Source: Euryarchaeota archaeon UBA52 (GTDB lineage: Archaea > Thermoplasmatota > Poseidoniia > Poseidoniales > Thalassarchaeaceae). Taken from it: a stretch of DNA of 14,054 bases. This document shows positions 10,301-14,054 of the stretch, piece by piece. The translations under genes and the position numbers were made by a program. The notes below the pieces were generated by a model, which was not told the origin of the DNA, did not search any database, and saw only the letters and a list, made by a program, of their open reading frames with translations. The stretch covers positions 1 to 14,054 of the forward strand of contig DAVB01000022.1 in NCBI GenBank assembly GCA_002505455.1. Direction: 5' to 3'. Numbering within the stretch: the first letter of the stretch is position 1; every line of letters starts with the position of its first letter.

Positions 10301-10694
10301 GACGGTAGTACTTACAATCGAAAACGACGGGCTGGTGCCGGCTGAAGAGGTCGTCATCAGAGCCGATCATAAGACATCAGTCAATTCCGAATTCTCGGGC
10401 ATCAATGCAACTGCGGTAGTCAGCGTCCCTGCAGGAGGCGAGTCCGTTGCGTACTTGGACTTGAATTTCACAGACCTAACACAAGGTGAGGCTTGGATTG
10501 TCTTCTCCATTGAATCGGTAGACGGACAGCTATCCGACGAGAAGCATGAGAAGAAATACAATCTCCTATCCCCTGCGGTCGAAGACGCGAGCAATGCAAC
10601 TCAGGTACTCATGGTCATACTCATAATATTCCTCGGAGGACTGCTGATTATGCTCACGAGGCGCCCGGGTAGGAGACCAAACGCTCCATTCTGA
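1302..10694 (+). CDS. aglB: Giant AglB/STT3 oligosaccharyltransferase fused to a tandem beta-sandwich ectodomain
   Basis: This is the catalytic subunit of archaeal N-glycosylation, moving a lipid-linked glycan to Asn in N-X-S/T of exported proteins on the outer membrane face. Numbering is from ATG 1302 (3130 aa). Residues ~15-335 are an extra multi-span region and ~340-845 the STT3 membrane core. The core has the first acidic loop SDPWYMKR (Asp381), the second acidic motif ADHDSF (Asp497/Asp499), the TIGE loop (705-708) and TAGRFIFNA (Arg767). The soluble domain carries the catalytic signature SWWDYG (WWDYG at 935-939), followed by ADNFQSG, as in euryarchaeal AglB (WWDYG...NxFQxG). It ends near NVKIVKYYSGATLEGQ (~1370-1386), the usual AglB junction into its beta-barrel. 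Known AglBs are about 600-1000 aa. Here about 1,700 further residues of Ig-like modules and a C-terminal anchor follow. The frame is uninterrupted. The DK/MI helix motif was not located with confidence. Catalytic identity is very likely; the role of the tail is unknown. Confidence 0.93.
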   Translation: MEDKNDNTDAVSLRGILGGPVMLAAALIVFLVAAQVSGQNGWMDETNLLALPVVAALGAVVGRISSEHPSARGIDSSILTSSLIAASLVSTLVIPVMISVTFLLVSLGTHVMISRGRPMEANFLAGAVIGLHVAILFASTSSLEEAVSDDSTRSLLAARFSSMWIVMLFGSLYLTLILSRTIDRISEKGMLAELPFDPRNKLAHFSAIAVMVSAIIPMIWLSSISDPDAYEKGAHLGPLWGLFSAAIALFVTFCRSERWNVLASVIALNWIIYTIGRLQDIGVSGFPNALSDSGSYSMILWLLITIWANVGIIMLASRGYIGPMAPLREPSELRRWWQNHNYTILVGTALVAGLVVRVIWNVIPAMNASVIGDWDLSGGSDPWYMKRIIDYVAVERAHLVFDADRNYPVGGLNPRPPLFSWSLALGGILLSWVADMSLSEAVWWSVESQPAIWGALIVLPVAGMARRFHSPLAGIVAAWLIAFMPGHISHSTFGLADHDSFAMFFLTMGFYWWVRAMIDIKQNRLFARTSWNPAYLIAGIRSMWANQRTVMLFATLAGVSFATAGLAWKGFVYAPGIIFLAFSGVAILNLFRGRDTLPITSAMNQMLITSMLIPLPFYIWPGMNLLSDPSGMAPLIYMLGFTLGLGYVISAARDKPWLLVFTMTATLSGAVLAILYTLQAIDLYAGWDILFTGGFYFSKNKVFSTIGEAQAPDRGILFASFGPIVAIAAIGYGLILMWRGGRKENNASFLLGAWIVIASYMSWTAGRFIFNAGPPMAVVGAVGLTSLWIAANPGEFTRHWKKSGIGSPRARFNSTFSASRSRPGVPAVMMILLIVFSQHATYGIDSGIPRGDSSSGDVDETIQGIMPDVLRYEVLGFSVLNSNQYSPDQRCTTGCWYLGTFGPGFNGGGWNMAYDWLANQDTETDFTERPAFLSWWDYGFQALSHGQHPTVADNFQSGIPVTGNTLLSHSQEDVLALMIMNSLRKGGVSDESNQEVLDSYFEENQIRELERIHSMTSEDVEKRSLAIIHSDGEVQLLRGAYLAESGLPSKFGWFVTDQGEIVGERLDNAEDAMALFNDTRGSSSPFSSNPSHYLIGDHRYTPDLVEDFDDLSTGIHRTNARLAVGRAFITHVLDLDQIVDLLGELSSIGWEVQTFQGRIGETVERNTEVRYFAIDDRLYPLGGLFYEDYSYHGGQTTGIFYAPTTLAGLDPEDYISSSYLTKRGDGPIIPRTSGEYEQEYLDDIIRQQSGAITDPNQIISLEDIDYIQQPAFFDTFLARIYVGYGTSTLGLDSGTSGQPGPTWARAGTPGTPLSNSYALPGAMMNHFVIANYHDDGSDYPDEDGNGVPDIYDWSDPRVDPSQYYSAIGTANSNVKIVKYYSGATLEGQVVLESGEPVPNARILVERDAFSAEEQEVDGVIEDSDPRTYWVPIVSEVADDEGRFTATVPAGKIRVSAFYGAVDNTAVRAQIQSGAFEMLSDITREQTDLEDRNINPITAILGGVAGTTYIGASSLMVTGEQGHSGGEEVISTTITVPSATATGQLQWTGETSFNGQPIANATVVLKPSDPEASHQGYSISTSSGSIEGEGLYFQGDGTATFNGPGSFESPLPATAVEFTGTLSQTLRNNQSVTGTGTFEGKGTFVGELDSDDPANQCTENGTIPDGEQKCMLDSTTFLLDGMFNGTGKFVSDGQSLFIRHYSDATFTAAGKFDVDADGDGPYGTITGDGTFQGDGTFSGPMVSEGTFHLSGAIPGDYAVEVLLNSGQSIQVDTPFTIPRSATSGTRSVDVTGISLNMIVSDEDGSPAEGTITLRDSEALDSTPSDACSDSNLAPCTVTIGDGGTVSIGPIPSMPHTVSYDADSDGFDDLVVDVLPEEATSGIVSIDATVPVKYDVSLTILSSDEEEIPGLNLQITNQIDSSTYGLVYSASSSTYNAEVPPGEYILNHTLDNTQLWERFDLQSDMEDTFRFKVSSILSGTVFVADDDQDPLPEDFVQYAQVIARWSGFETTTLTDDDGNYEFTLPVGESVTVTVVVGLNNLVDGEVVEIMNENPDLDLVARKGSTYEGVVTVNRPNYLYTSSLLGWEPLSIIASNDSTDVTWVSRVGSDGLFEIALPTGEWSIQVLESDYPSTAASTTLGEMIELTINPQNATLDLFAFIDNSRDGVSDNGTGVSVEFNIVALTNDGLGANLTTSNDGTGSVDLEPGSYRIDTTVLNADQTLFGTRILTGQTSFEINLDGSSVERSIGFDPEGVVNITVLDQTLSPVSDLEVRFRNIDRQLEFISTLTTDENGSILALLPDGSTIIEIEGYEPGDGSVLGARIAVDVSAGDPAVVRTIELTEMAWVNLTVTDDLRADGSQGLKLILDSNDGIGTVQMPITNESGGTSAMVVPGSWNISYDVEDQGVRLTIEETTIGDVLAGESIDVSLNANREAKLSGKVFWDFDKDGGADVAEGVANASISITGNDIDIELVADEDGRYSTMLPYNSSVSISVQKDGFSDATQDASVMGFPVESDIQLTAGTVTASGSVNYLGNSINPDWSDDVEIILVPKDGFAAPQVHAVKGGVDSWDGTWSVDLEPGRYILQVRDTSRNLVAFSEIFADLVDGGSADVDLTPGGWLLLSGSWLDYDGNLHSLSSSDLDLSEADVTDQELSLLISSDSSLEWRMSIPEDGDVRALMPAGPISISGDFTVDQKDRIMSYEAGQTVLIPSSTISDSIETAPVDLRFTRISNSSMSAMMTSSDSATVDEDGVLFALPNLTDGYEPMTVQIELDYEGHESSDVFTLSAIVPGTDGPSWTVEFDNGSGVYSETSTVTLSIDDDEASITAKITPPNASVARHFPNARTISVQASTDSGVSENVQIKVNVPKTSGWSLATPPEELYGVKPGSQTSVSLAFSNDGNADDVFSLSFDDDALPPGWTRTGAQTITMGAFEMQSASIVLNAPSDSEGQSFTLVMYVVGDDQTEYPPVEIDVSAEYPDLNIDEDTISWMSGGIDPVFGSMQTVVLTIENDGLVPAEEVVIRADHKTSVNSEFSGINATAVVSVPAGGESVAYLDLNFTDLTQGEAWIVFSIESVDGQLSDEKHEKKYNLLSPAVEDASNATQVLMVILIIFLGGLLIMLTRRPGRRPNAPF
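1344..2318 (+). other. AglB N-terminal extension: about ten extra membrane spans
   Basis: About 325 residues lie ahead of the point where STT3 proteins normally begin. They are strongly hydrophobic in blocks, for example GPVMLAAALIVFLVAAQVSG, LIAASLVSTLVIPVMISVTF, MWIVMLFGSLYLTLILS, IAVMVSAIIPMIWLSS and MILWLLITIWANVGIIMLAS. Short polar, often Arg/Lys-bearing turns separate them. I count roughly nine or ten helices by eye. No catalytic motif was recognised. The first standard STT3 helix is TILVGTALVAGLVVRVIW from about residue 342, immediately before the SDPWYMKR loop. Confidence 0.7.
5301..5366 (+). other. Acidic Ca-binding-like loop in the AglB soluble domain
   Basis: The peptide DYPDEDGNGVPDIYDWSD has the D-x-D-G-N-G-x-x-D spacing seen in thrombospondin type-3 and dockerin-like calcium loops. 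It sits between NHFVIANY and NVKIVKYY, a stretch that is short in ordinary AglB proteins, so it looks like an insertion. Calcium binding is inferred from residue pattern only. Confidence 0.45.
6054..6555 (+). repeat. Gly-rich G-x-G-T-F repeat insert within one Ig-like module
   Basis: Residues ~1585-1751 are built from short strands around G-x-G-T/K-F, for example GTGTFEGKGTFVGE, NGTGKFVSDG, GDGTFQGDGTFSG and SEGTFHLSG. They look like the rungs of a small beta-solenoid or a MORN-like sheet. The stretch interrupts a carboxypeptidase-regulatory module: its first half is PIANATVVLKPS and its closing strand is GAIPGDYAVEVLL. It also holds two cysteines about 14 residues apart (NQCTENG and QKCMLD), which are rare elsewhere in this ectodomain. 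I do not recognise a named family. Confidence 0.6.
6476..6509 (+). repeat. Direct DNA repeat, 16 bp with 18-bp period
   Basis: The unit gggcgatggcacattc occurs at 6476-6491 and again at 6494-6509 without mismatch. Each copy encodes GDGTF. The identity at DNA level suggests a recent slippage duplication of one rung of the Gly-rich repeat. Confidence 0.9.
9930..10670 (+). other. AglB C-terminal membrane-proximal CARDB/NEW3-like domains and membrane anchor
   Basis: Residues ~2877-2973 (SLAFSNDGNADDVFSLSF ... PPGWT) and ~2974-3085 (VVLTIENDGLVPAEEVVIRA) match the pattern of CARDB/NEW3-type cell-adhesion beta-sandwiches. That pattern is a V-x-x-N-x-G-x-x-x-x strand pair, with an LPPGW-like turn in the first domain. 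A single hydrophobic helix, VLMVILIIFLGGLLIML (~3102-3118), follows, and the chain ends in TRRPGRRPNAPF. The basic tail predicts a cytoplasmic C-terminus, placing everything between the STT3 core and this helix outside the cell. Confidence 0.75.
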
Positions 10695-10705
10695 ACGCAT
10701 ACGTG

Positions 10706-10716
10706 GGAGGGTGTGA
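10706..10716 (+). promoter_or_regulatory. Shine-Dalgarno region of the subtilase
   Basis: The sequence ggagggtgtga lies 6-12 nt before ATG 10723, in the 28-nt gap after aglB. It contains both GGAGG and a GGTG-type match to the 16S 3' end. No TATA-like box is visible in the gap, which favours translation from the aglB transcript. Confidence 0.6.
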
Positions 10717-10722
10717 CTGGCA

Positions 10723-11955
10723 ATGCCCCTCGACGGCGTCGAACTGATGCCCGAGCCTGAGGACTCTTCCATATTAACGGCAGTCGACCCCGATGCGGAG
10801 GGATATTCTGGGGACGCCTATGGCGTATCCGACGAGGCTGCAAGGAAGTTACGCAGGCCAGTCACATCTTTTCAGCCATTCATATGGCCTTATGGCGCTG
10901 TAGGAGCCTCTGCAAGCATCATCATCATGGTTCTGATGTGGCCGATGATTCAACCGCTAATAACGGCGTACTTGCCTGCTTCTGGATGGGCTTACGAATC
11001 TTCCGGGGTCGATGAACTTCGAGATGAAGGTCTAGATGGATCCGGAATCAAGGTATGCATCGTAGACACCGGAATTGATCCCGAGCATCCTGATTTCAAA
11101 GATATGAATCTGGTGGGCTTCCGGGATTTTTATTCGTTCGACCACGGCACGGTCAGAGACGTAAGCCAATCCAACCATGGAACTGCTATGGCCGGCCTAC
11201 TGGTGGCTAAAGGGTCCGGACCGATGAGGGGCATGGCCCCCAATGTTGAGTTGAGCGTGGCAGTTGGTCTAGGCCCAGAAGGAACAACAGGCAATAGTGC
11301 AAGGGTTGCAGACGCAATTCAATGGTGCAGGATATCCCAAAAGGTGAATATCATCAGCCTCTCCTTAGGGGGTCCTTTCGAGGCAACCTCACAAATCGCC
11401 TCGAGATCAGTGGCGGGAGCGGTCGAAGACGCATTGGATGCAGGCATATTCGTTGTTGCAGCAGCTGGGAACGCCGGACCCGACAATACGGATGTATCCA
11501 CCCCTGCCAATGTCGATCGCGTGATTAGCGTCGGCGCATATGACAGATTTATGACGCCCTGGTCGAATAGCTCCATAGGTTCACAGATTGATCCTTATTC
11601 GGAGACAACAAGGACATGGCCGAATCAGAAACCCGAGATACTCGGCCCCGGATCATACATTCTTTCAACGGTATCCAGCGACAAGTCCCCCCCATATGCA
11701 TATTCCACTGGCACGAGCGATGCAACCTTGTTCGTGACCGGCTCGCTAGCTTTAATCCTCCAAGATCTCTCGCAGCGTGATGTGGTGAATATATCCTCAT
11801 CCAATGACAACAGAATCGATATCGTCAAGCGAGCACTCGCGGAGAGTGCAAGGCCCGTGGGCGGACAGATCGGACATGACGCAAGATCCGGCTATGGCAT
11901 GCTCGATGCAGTGGAGTGGCGCGATCAAGTGGAGTCTACAGCCAATCAATGGTAG
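10723..11955 (+). CDS. Membrane-anchored subtilisin-like serine protease (S8 family)
   Basis: A 410-residue serine protease. An acidic ~45-residue N-terminus and a basic patch (RKLRRP) precede one hydrophobic helix at ~57-83 (IIIMVLMWPMIQPLITAYL). The N-terminus is therefore predicted inside and the catalytic domain outside. The catalytic triad is visible: Asp115 in CIVDTGIDPEHPDF, His152 in SNHGTAMAG and Ser332 in STGTSDATLFVTG. The oxyanion Asn250 lies in AAAGNAG. Other family landmarks are NIISLSLGG, ANVDRVISVGAYD, KPEILGPGSYILST and GYGMLDAV. The block after the serine is unusual: subtilases normally have GTSMATPHVAG, so Met, Pro and His become Asp, Leu and Phe. There is no obvious long propeptide and no C-terminal extra domain. 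It lies 28 nt after aglB with its own ribosome site, so it is probably in the same operon. Likely role is cleavage of surface or exported proteins. Activity is probable but not certain given the altered serine block. Confidence 0.93.
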   Translation: MPLDGVELMPEPEDSSILTAVDPDAEGYSGDAYGVSDEAARKLRRPVTSFQPFIWPYGAVGASASIIIMVLMWPMIQPLITAYLPASGWAYESSGVDELRDEGLDGSGIKVCIVDTGIDPEHPDFKDMNLVGFRDFYSFDHGTVRDVSQSNHGTAMAGLLVAKGSGPMRGMAPNVELSVAVGLGPEGTTGNSARVADAIQWCRISQKVNIISLSLGGPFEATSQIASRSVAGAVEDALDAGIFVVAAAGNAGPDNTDVSTPANVDRVISVGAYDRFMTPWSNSSIGSQIDPYSETTRTWPNQKPEILGPGSYILSTVSSDKSPPYAYSTGTSDATLFVTGSLALILQDLSQRDVVNISSSNDNRIDIVKRALAESARPVGGQIGHDARSGYGMLDAVEWRDQVESTANQW

Positions 11956-11995
11956 TTATTCCACAGCTCCAGGGTTAAACTTAGCACACTTCGTC

Positions 11996-12001
11996 TTATA
12001 T
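11996..12001 (+). promoter_or_regulatory. TATA box spaced for a leaderless transcript of the beta-helix gene
   Basis: The sequence ttatat (in gtcttatatcc) is centred about 26-27 nt before ATG 12025. This is the standard archaeal distance from TATA box to transcription start, so transcription would begin at or within a base or two of the start codon. The short sequence gtgaggg directly before the ATG could also serve as a poorly spaced ribosome site. A second AT-rich run (gttaaactta, 11974-11983) lies further upstream. Confidence 0.55.
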
Positions 12002-12024
12002 CCCTGTACGCCAGCAGTGAGGGC

Positions 12025-14054
12025 ATGCACGACCGTGCTGCCTCCAGAAGCCGCGCAATTGTCACCATACTTTTGATCTCGTCCCTTTCCGCTTTGATCG
12101 GTCCCGCAGCCCCTGTAGTCGCTGATAATGAGACGAGTGCGGGATACATCAATGCGGTTGAAGTGTGGTCTGGAACGCACAATGTCGCCGGTGATATCAT
12201 CATCTCTCCCGGTGCCAAACTCATAATCGAACCATCCACTGACGTCATATTCGCGAATGGGACTTCACTGGAAGCAAGGGGTAATCTGTGCATCGGGGCT
12301 GCATCATGTGGCGCTTCTCAGGATGCTACTCCTGCTACTCGAATATCCATGACGTGGAGCGATCCTGAAAACGCCTCTGCCTCTGGAGACTGCGACGGCA
12401 TGTCATTTGGCACCTCGACCTTGGGGATAGAAGACCCTTCGTGCGGAGAGGGAATAATCATCAGAAGTACAATCGATCTCGCTCAAACCGCACTTCGCCA
12501 TCTCGATATCAATTCTGCATGGGGAGTCCCGTTCCCTGTCCCTATCGTGAATCAGTTTCGTTATGGCGCGTTAGTTCTGCAGGGAGCTTCGCCGGAACTC
12601 GTTGAATTACAATTCACAGACACGAATACTTCCAGCGTTCTTGCGACAGAACTTGCACAACCAAGATTCGTAGGCGGTTCGTATACCGTTGGAAACGACG
12701 AGCAGAGCGGAGTTACTGGGAATGCAGTACAGATTTACGGAGGCGGCACTGGCAGTATCCCGATTCTGTTTGAGAATTCAGAATTCTTCTCCACGGATAG
12801 GGGTTGTAGAAATCAGGACAACGGTCGATCTGCGGTCTGGATTGAAGAGTCATTCGCAGAATTCAAAGATATAACGGTGGTAAGCGGAGATTTCGGACTG
12901 AGTTACAGGTCCTCTGCTGGCAAGGTATCTGGCTCAACTATCAACGTGAATTGTAATGGCGTAGATATCAATGGCATGATATCCGTTGGGACCAATGAAT
13001 ATGCTGCTAATGTTTCAGGAAACACGATTACAACTGTCGAAGGCACGCCAATAACCGCATACGCAGGGGCACTAGCAGAAATACACGACAATACTCTCTC
13101 CGGCGCTGCAGAGGGGTCCGGCATAGGGGTTCAGTCGAGTAGGGTGACAATTCATGGAAATACGATAGGCCCCATAGGGGGTTGGAATGGTATCTGGCTG
13201 TATGGATCATTCGATGTAGATGCCCAGAATAACACGATTACCGATACAGCAAAGGAACCAGTCATGGCAGGAGATTACTGGGCAGGGGACAATCCTGACG
13301 TCCGTCGTCTCTATTTCGCCAATAACGAGGTAACCGTGTCAGGAACGGGGGTTTGCCAGAGTAGCAAGTACTGGGGCGGAGAATTCACCTGCTCTGTTGT
13401 ACAAGTCCATAGGGCAGGTGCAACAATTGTTGACAACGTTTTCACAGCAGGAGGTTCAGCAGATGGAATCCGAGCAACTGGAGCACTGCTCAATGTCCAA
13501 CGAAATACGTGGAATCTAAATGCAGAGGGCGCCGTCATTCAGAATTACAATACTGGTTTTGCAGGTGCACAGCAATATGGTAGCCTAGCATTCTTCAGCG
13601 AAAATCAATGGAATGGAGTTACAAGCACGTACAATATCACCAAGTCTTCTGTCACAGTTCAGTCCGAGACGATACCGAATCCTGATGTCGGAGAGGTACC
13701 TGTAAAACTATCATGGAACGACCAGGAAGCATGGCCAGGCGTTGTCGATAATGACAATGACGGGGAACCAGACGGTGATTGGGATACAAACATCATCCCT
13801 CACCAAGTATCCAGTTGCGCCATATGTCCCGATTACACTCCTCGAGATTTCCCATTGGCCATCAATATGGATAACAACTCGACAGTCTTCACATTCTCAA
13901 ACGTCGTCAATCTCAATCTCTCAAAGATACAGATAGCCACACAGCCAACTTTGTATTCCGTACAGGTAAAGAGAGCCGAGCTTGTTCGATTCCAGGCTAT
14001 TTCCAAAGGTACAGCCGTGCCCGGTACGAATATACTCATCGAGGATGGGGTTGG
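12025..14054 (+). CDS. Secreted right-handed parallel beta-helix protein, 3' end cut by window edge
   Basis: The frame runs open from ATG 12025 to the window end (676 codons seen) with no stop. Residues 1-33 form a clear signal peptide: basic start (MHDRAASRSR), hydrophobic core (AIVTILLISSLSALIG) and likely cleavage after PVVA. The mature start, GDIIISPGAKLIIEPSTDVIF, is the typical capping strand of NosD/pectate-lyase-like beta-helices. Rungs follow with Asn-ladder motifs at ~330-410 (SGNTITTVEG, IHDNTLSG, IHGNTIGPIGG, QNNTITD). Ten cysteines occur, mostly in near pairs, and about ten N-X-S/T sites. An acidic DNDNDGEPDGDWD segment lies near residue 580. The visible part ends in a likely carboxypeptidase-regulatory module (KGTAVPGTNILIEDG). 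No polysaccharide-lyase catalytic residues could be assigned, so an enzyme role is not claimed. ATG 12025 is the only ATG between the preceding stop and the signal peptide. Confidence 0.88.
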   Translation, partial: MHDRAASRSRAIVTILLISSLSALIGPAAPVVADNETSAGYINAVEVWSGTHNVAGDIIISPGAKLIIEPSTDVIFANGTSLEARGNLCIGAASCGASQDATPATRISMTWSDPENASASGDCDGMSFGTSTLGIEDPSCGEGIIIRSTIDLAQTALRHLDINSAWGVPFPVPIVNQFRYGALVLQGASPELVELQFTDTNTSSVLATELAQPRFVGGSYTVGNDEQSGVTGNAVQIYGGGTGSIPILFENSEFFSTDRGCRNQDNGRSAVWIEESFAEFKDITVVSGDFGLSYRSSAGKVSGSTINVNCNGVDINGMISVGTNEYAANVSGNTITTVEGTPITAYAGALAEIHDNTLSGAAEGSGIGVQSSRVTIHGNTIGPIGGWNGIWLYGSFDVDAQNNTITDTAKEPVMAGDYWAGDNPDVRRLYFANNEVTVSGTGVCQSSKYWGGEFTCSVVQVHRAGATIVDNVFTAGGSADGIRATGALLNVQRNTWNLNAEGAVIQNYNTGFAGAQQYGSLAFFSENQWNGVTSTYNITKSSVTVQSETIPNPDVGEVPVKLSWNDQEAWPGVVDNDNDGEPDGDWDTNIIPHQVSSCAICPDYTPRDFPLAINMDNNSTVFTFSNVVNLNLSKIQIATQPTLYSVQVKRAELVRFQAISKGTAVPGTNILIEDGV
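13747..13785 (+). other. Acidic Ca-binding-like loop in the beta-helix protein
   Basis: DNDNDGEPDGDWD has alternating Asp spacing (D-x-D-x-D-G-x-x-D) as in thrombospondin type-3 repeats. It lies between the beta-helix and the Cys-containing C-terminal part (CAICPDYTP). Calcium binding is inferred from pattern alone. Confidence 0.5.

Noticed and set aside
11953..12024. Stop-codon readthrough joining the subtilase to the beta-helix protein
   Set aside because: The two genes are in the same frame with only TAG 11953-11955 between them, but the second has its own signal peptide and TATA box, and the linking stretch looks non-coding. Same-frame placement is expected by chance one time in three.
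1..14054. CRISPR arrays, tRNA/rRNA genes, insertion sequences, attachment sites
   Set aside because: I saw no regularly spaced direct repeats, cloverleaf-like segments, transposase motifs or flanking inverted repeats; coding sequence accounts for nearly all bases.

Overview
The window reads as archaeal, most likely a marine euryarchaeon of the Group II / Poseidoniales type. This is inferred from three things: a euryarchaeal-style AglB oligosaccharyltransferase, archaeal promoter spacing (a TATA-like box about 26 nt before a start codon), and long acidic secreted proteins built from Ig-like and beta-helix modules. No rRNA or other marker gene is present, so the lineage is a judgement, not a proof. 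All genes are on the + strand, and the window is almost entirely coding; the longest gap between genes is about 84 nt.

Layout: (1) 1-1217, the C-terminal ~95% of purD (purine biosynthesis), cut by the left edge. (2) 1302-10694, a single 3130-residue gene. It holds an AglB/STT3 N-glycosylation catalytic subunit (WWDYG, two acidic DxD-type loops, TIGE loop), preceded by about ten extra membrane spans. It is followed by roughly 1,700 residues of tandem beta-sandwich modules and a final membrane anchor. (3) 10723-11955, a membrane-anchored subtilisin-family (S8) serine protease, 28 nt downstream and probably co-transcribed. (4) 12025-14054, a secreted right-handed beta-helix protein with a signal peptide, cut by the right edge. 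It is preceded by what looks like a promoter for a leaderless mRNA.

Functionally, purD is housekeeping. The other three genes all point to the cell surface: an enzyme that puts N-glycans on exported proteins, a protease facing outside, and a sequon-rich, cysteine-containing surface or secreted protein that could be a substrate of both. The most unusual item is the giant AglB, in which the glycosylating enzyme appears fused to a long ectodomain carrying about 23 N-X-S/T sites, anchored in the membrane at both ends.
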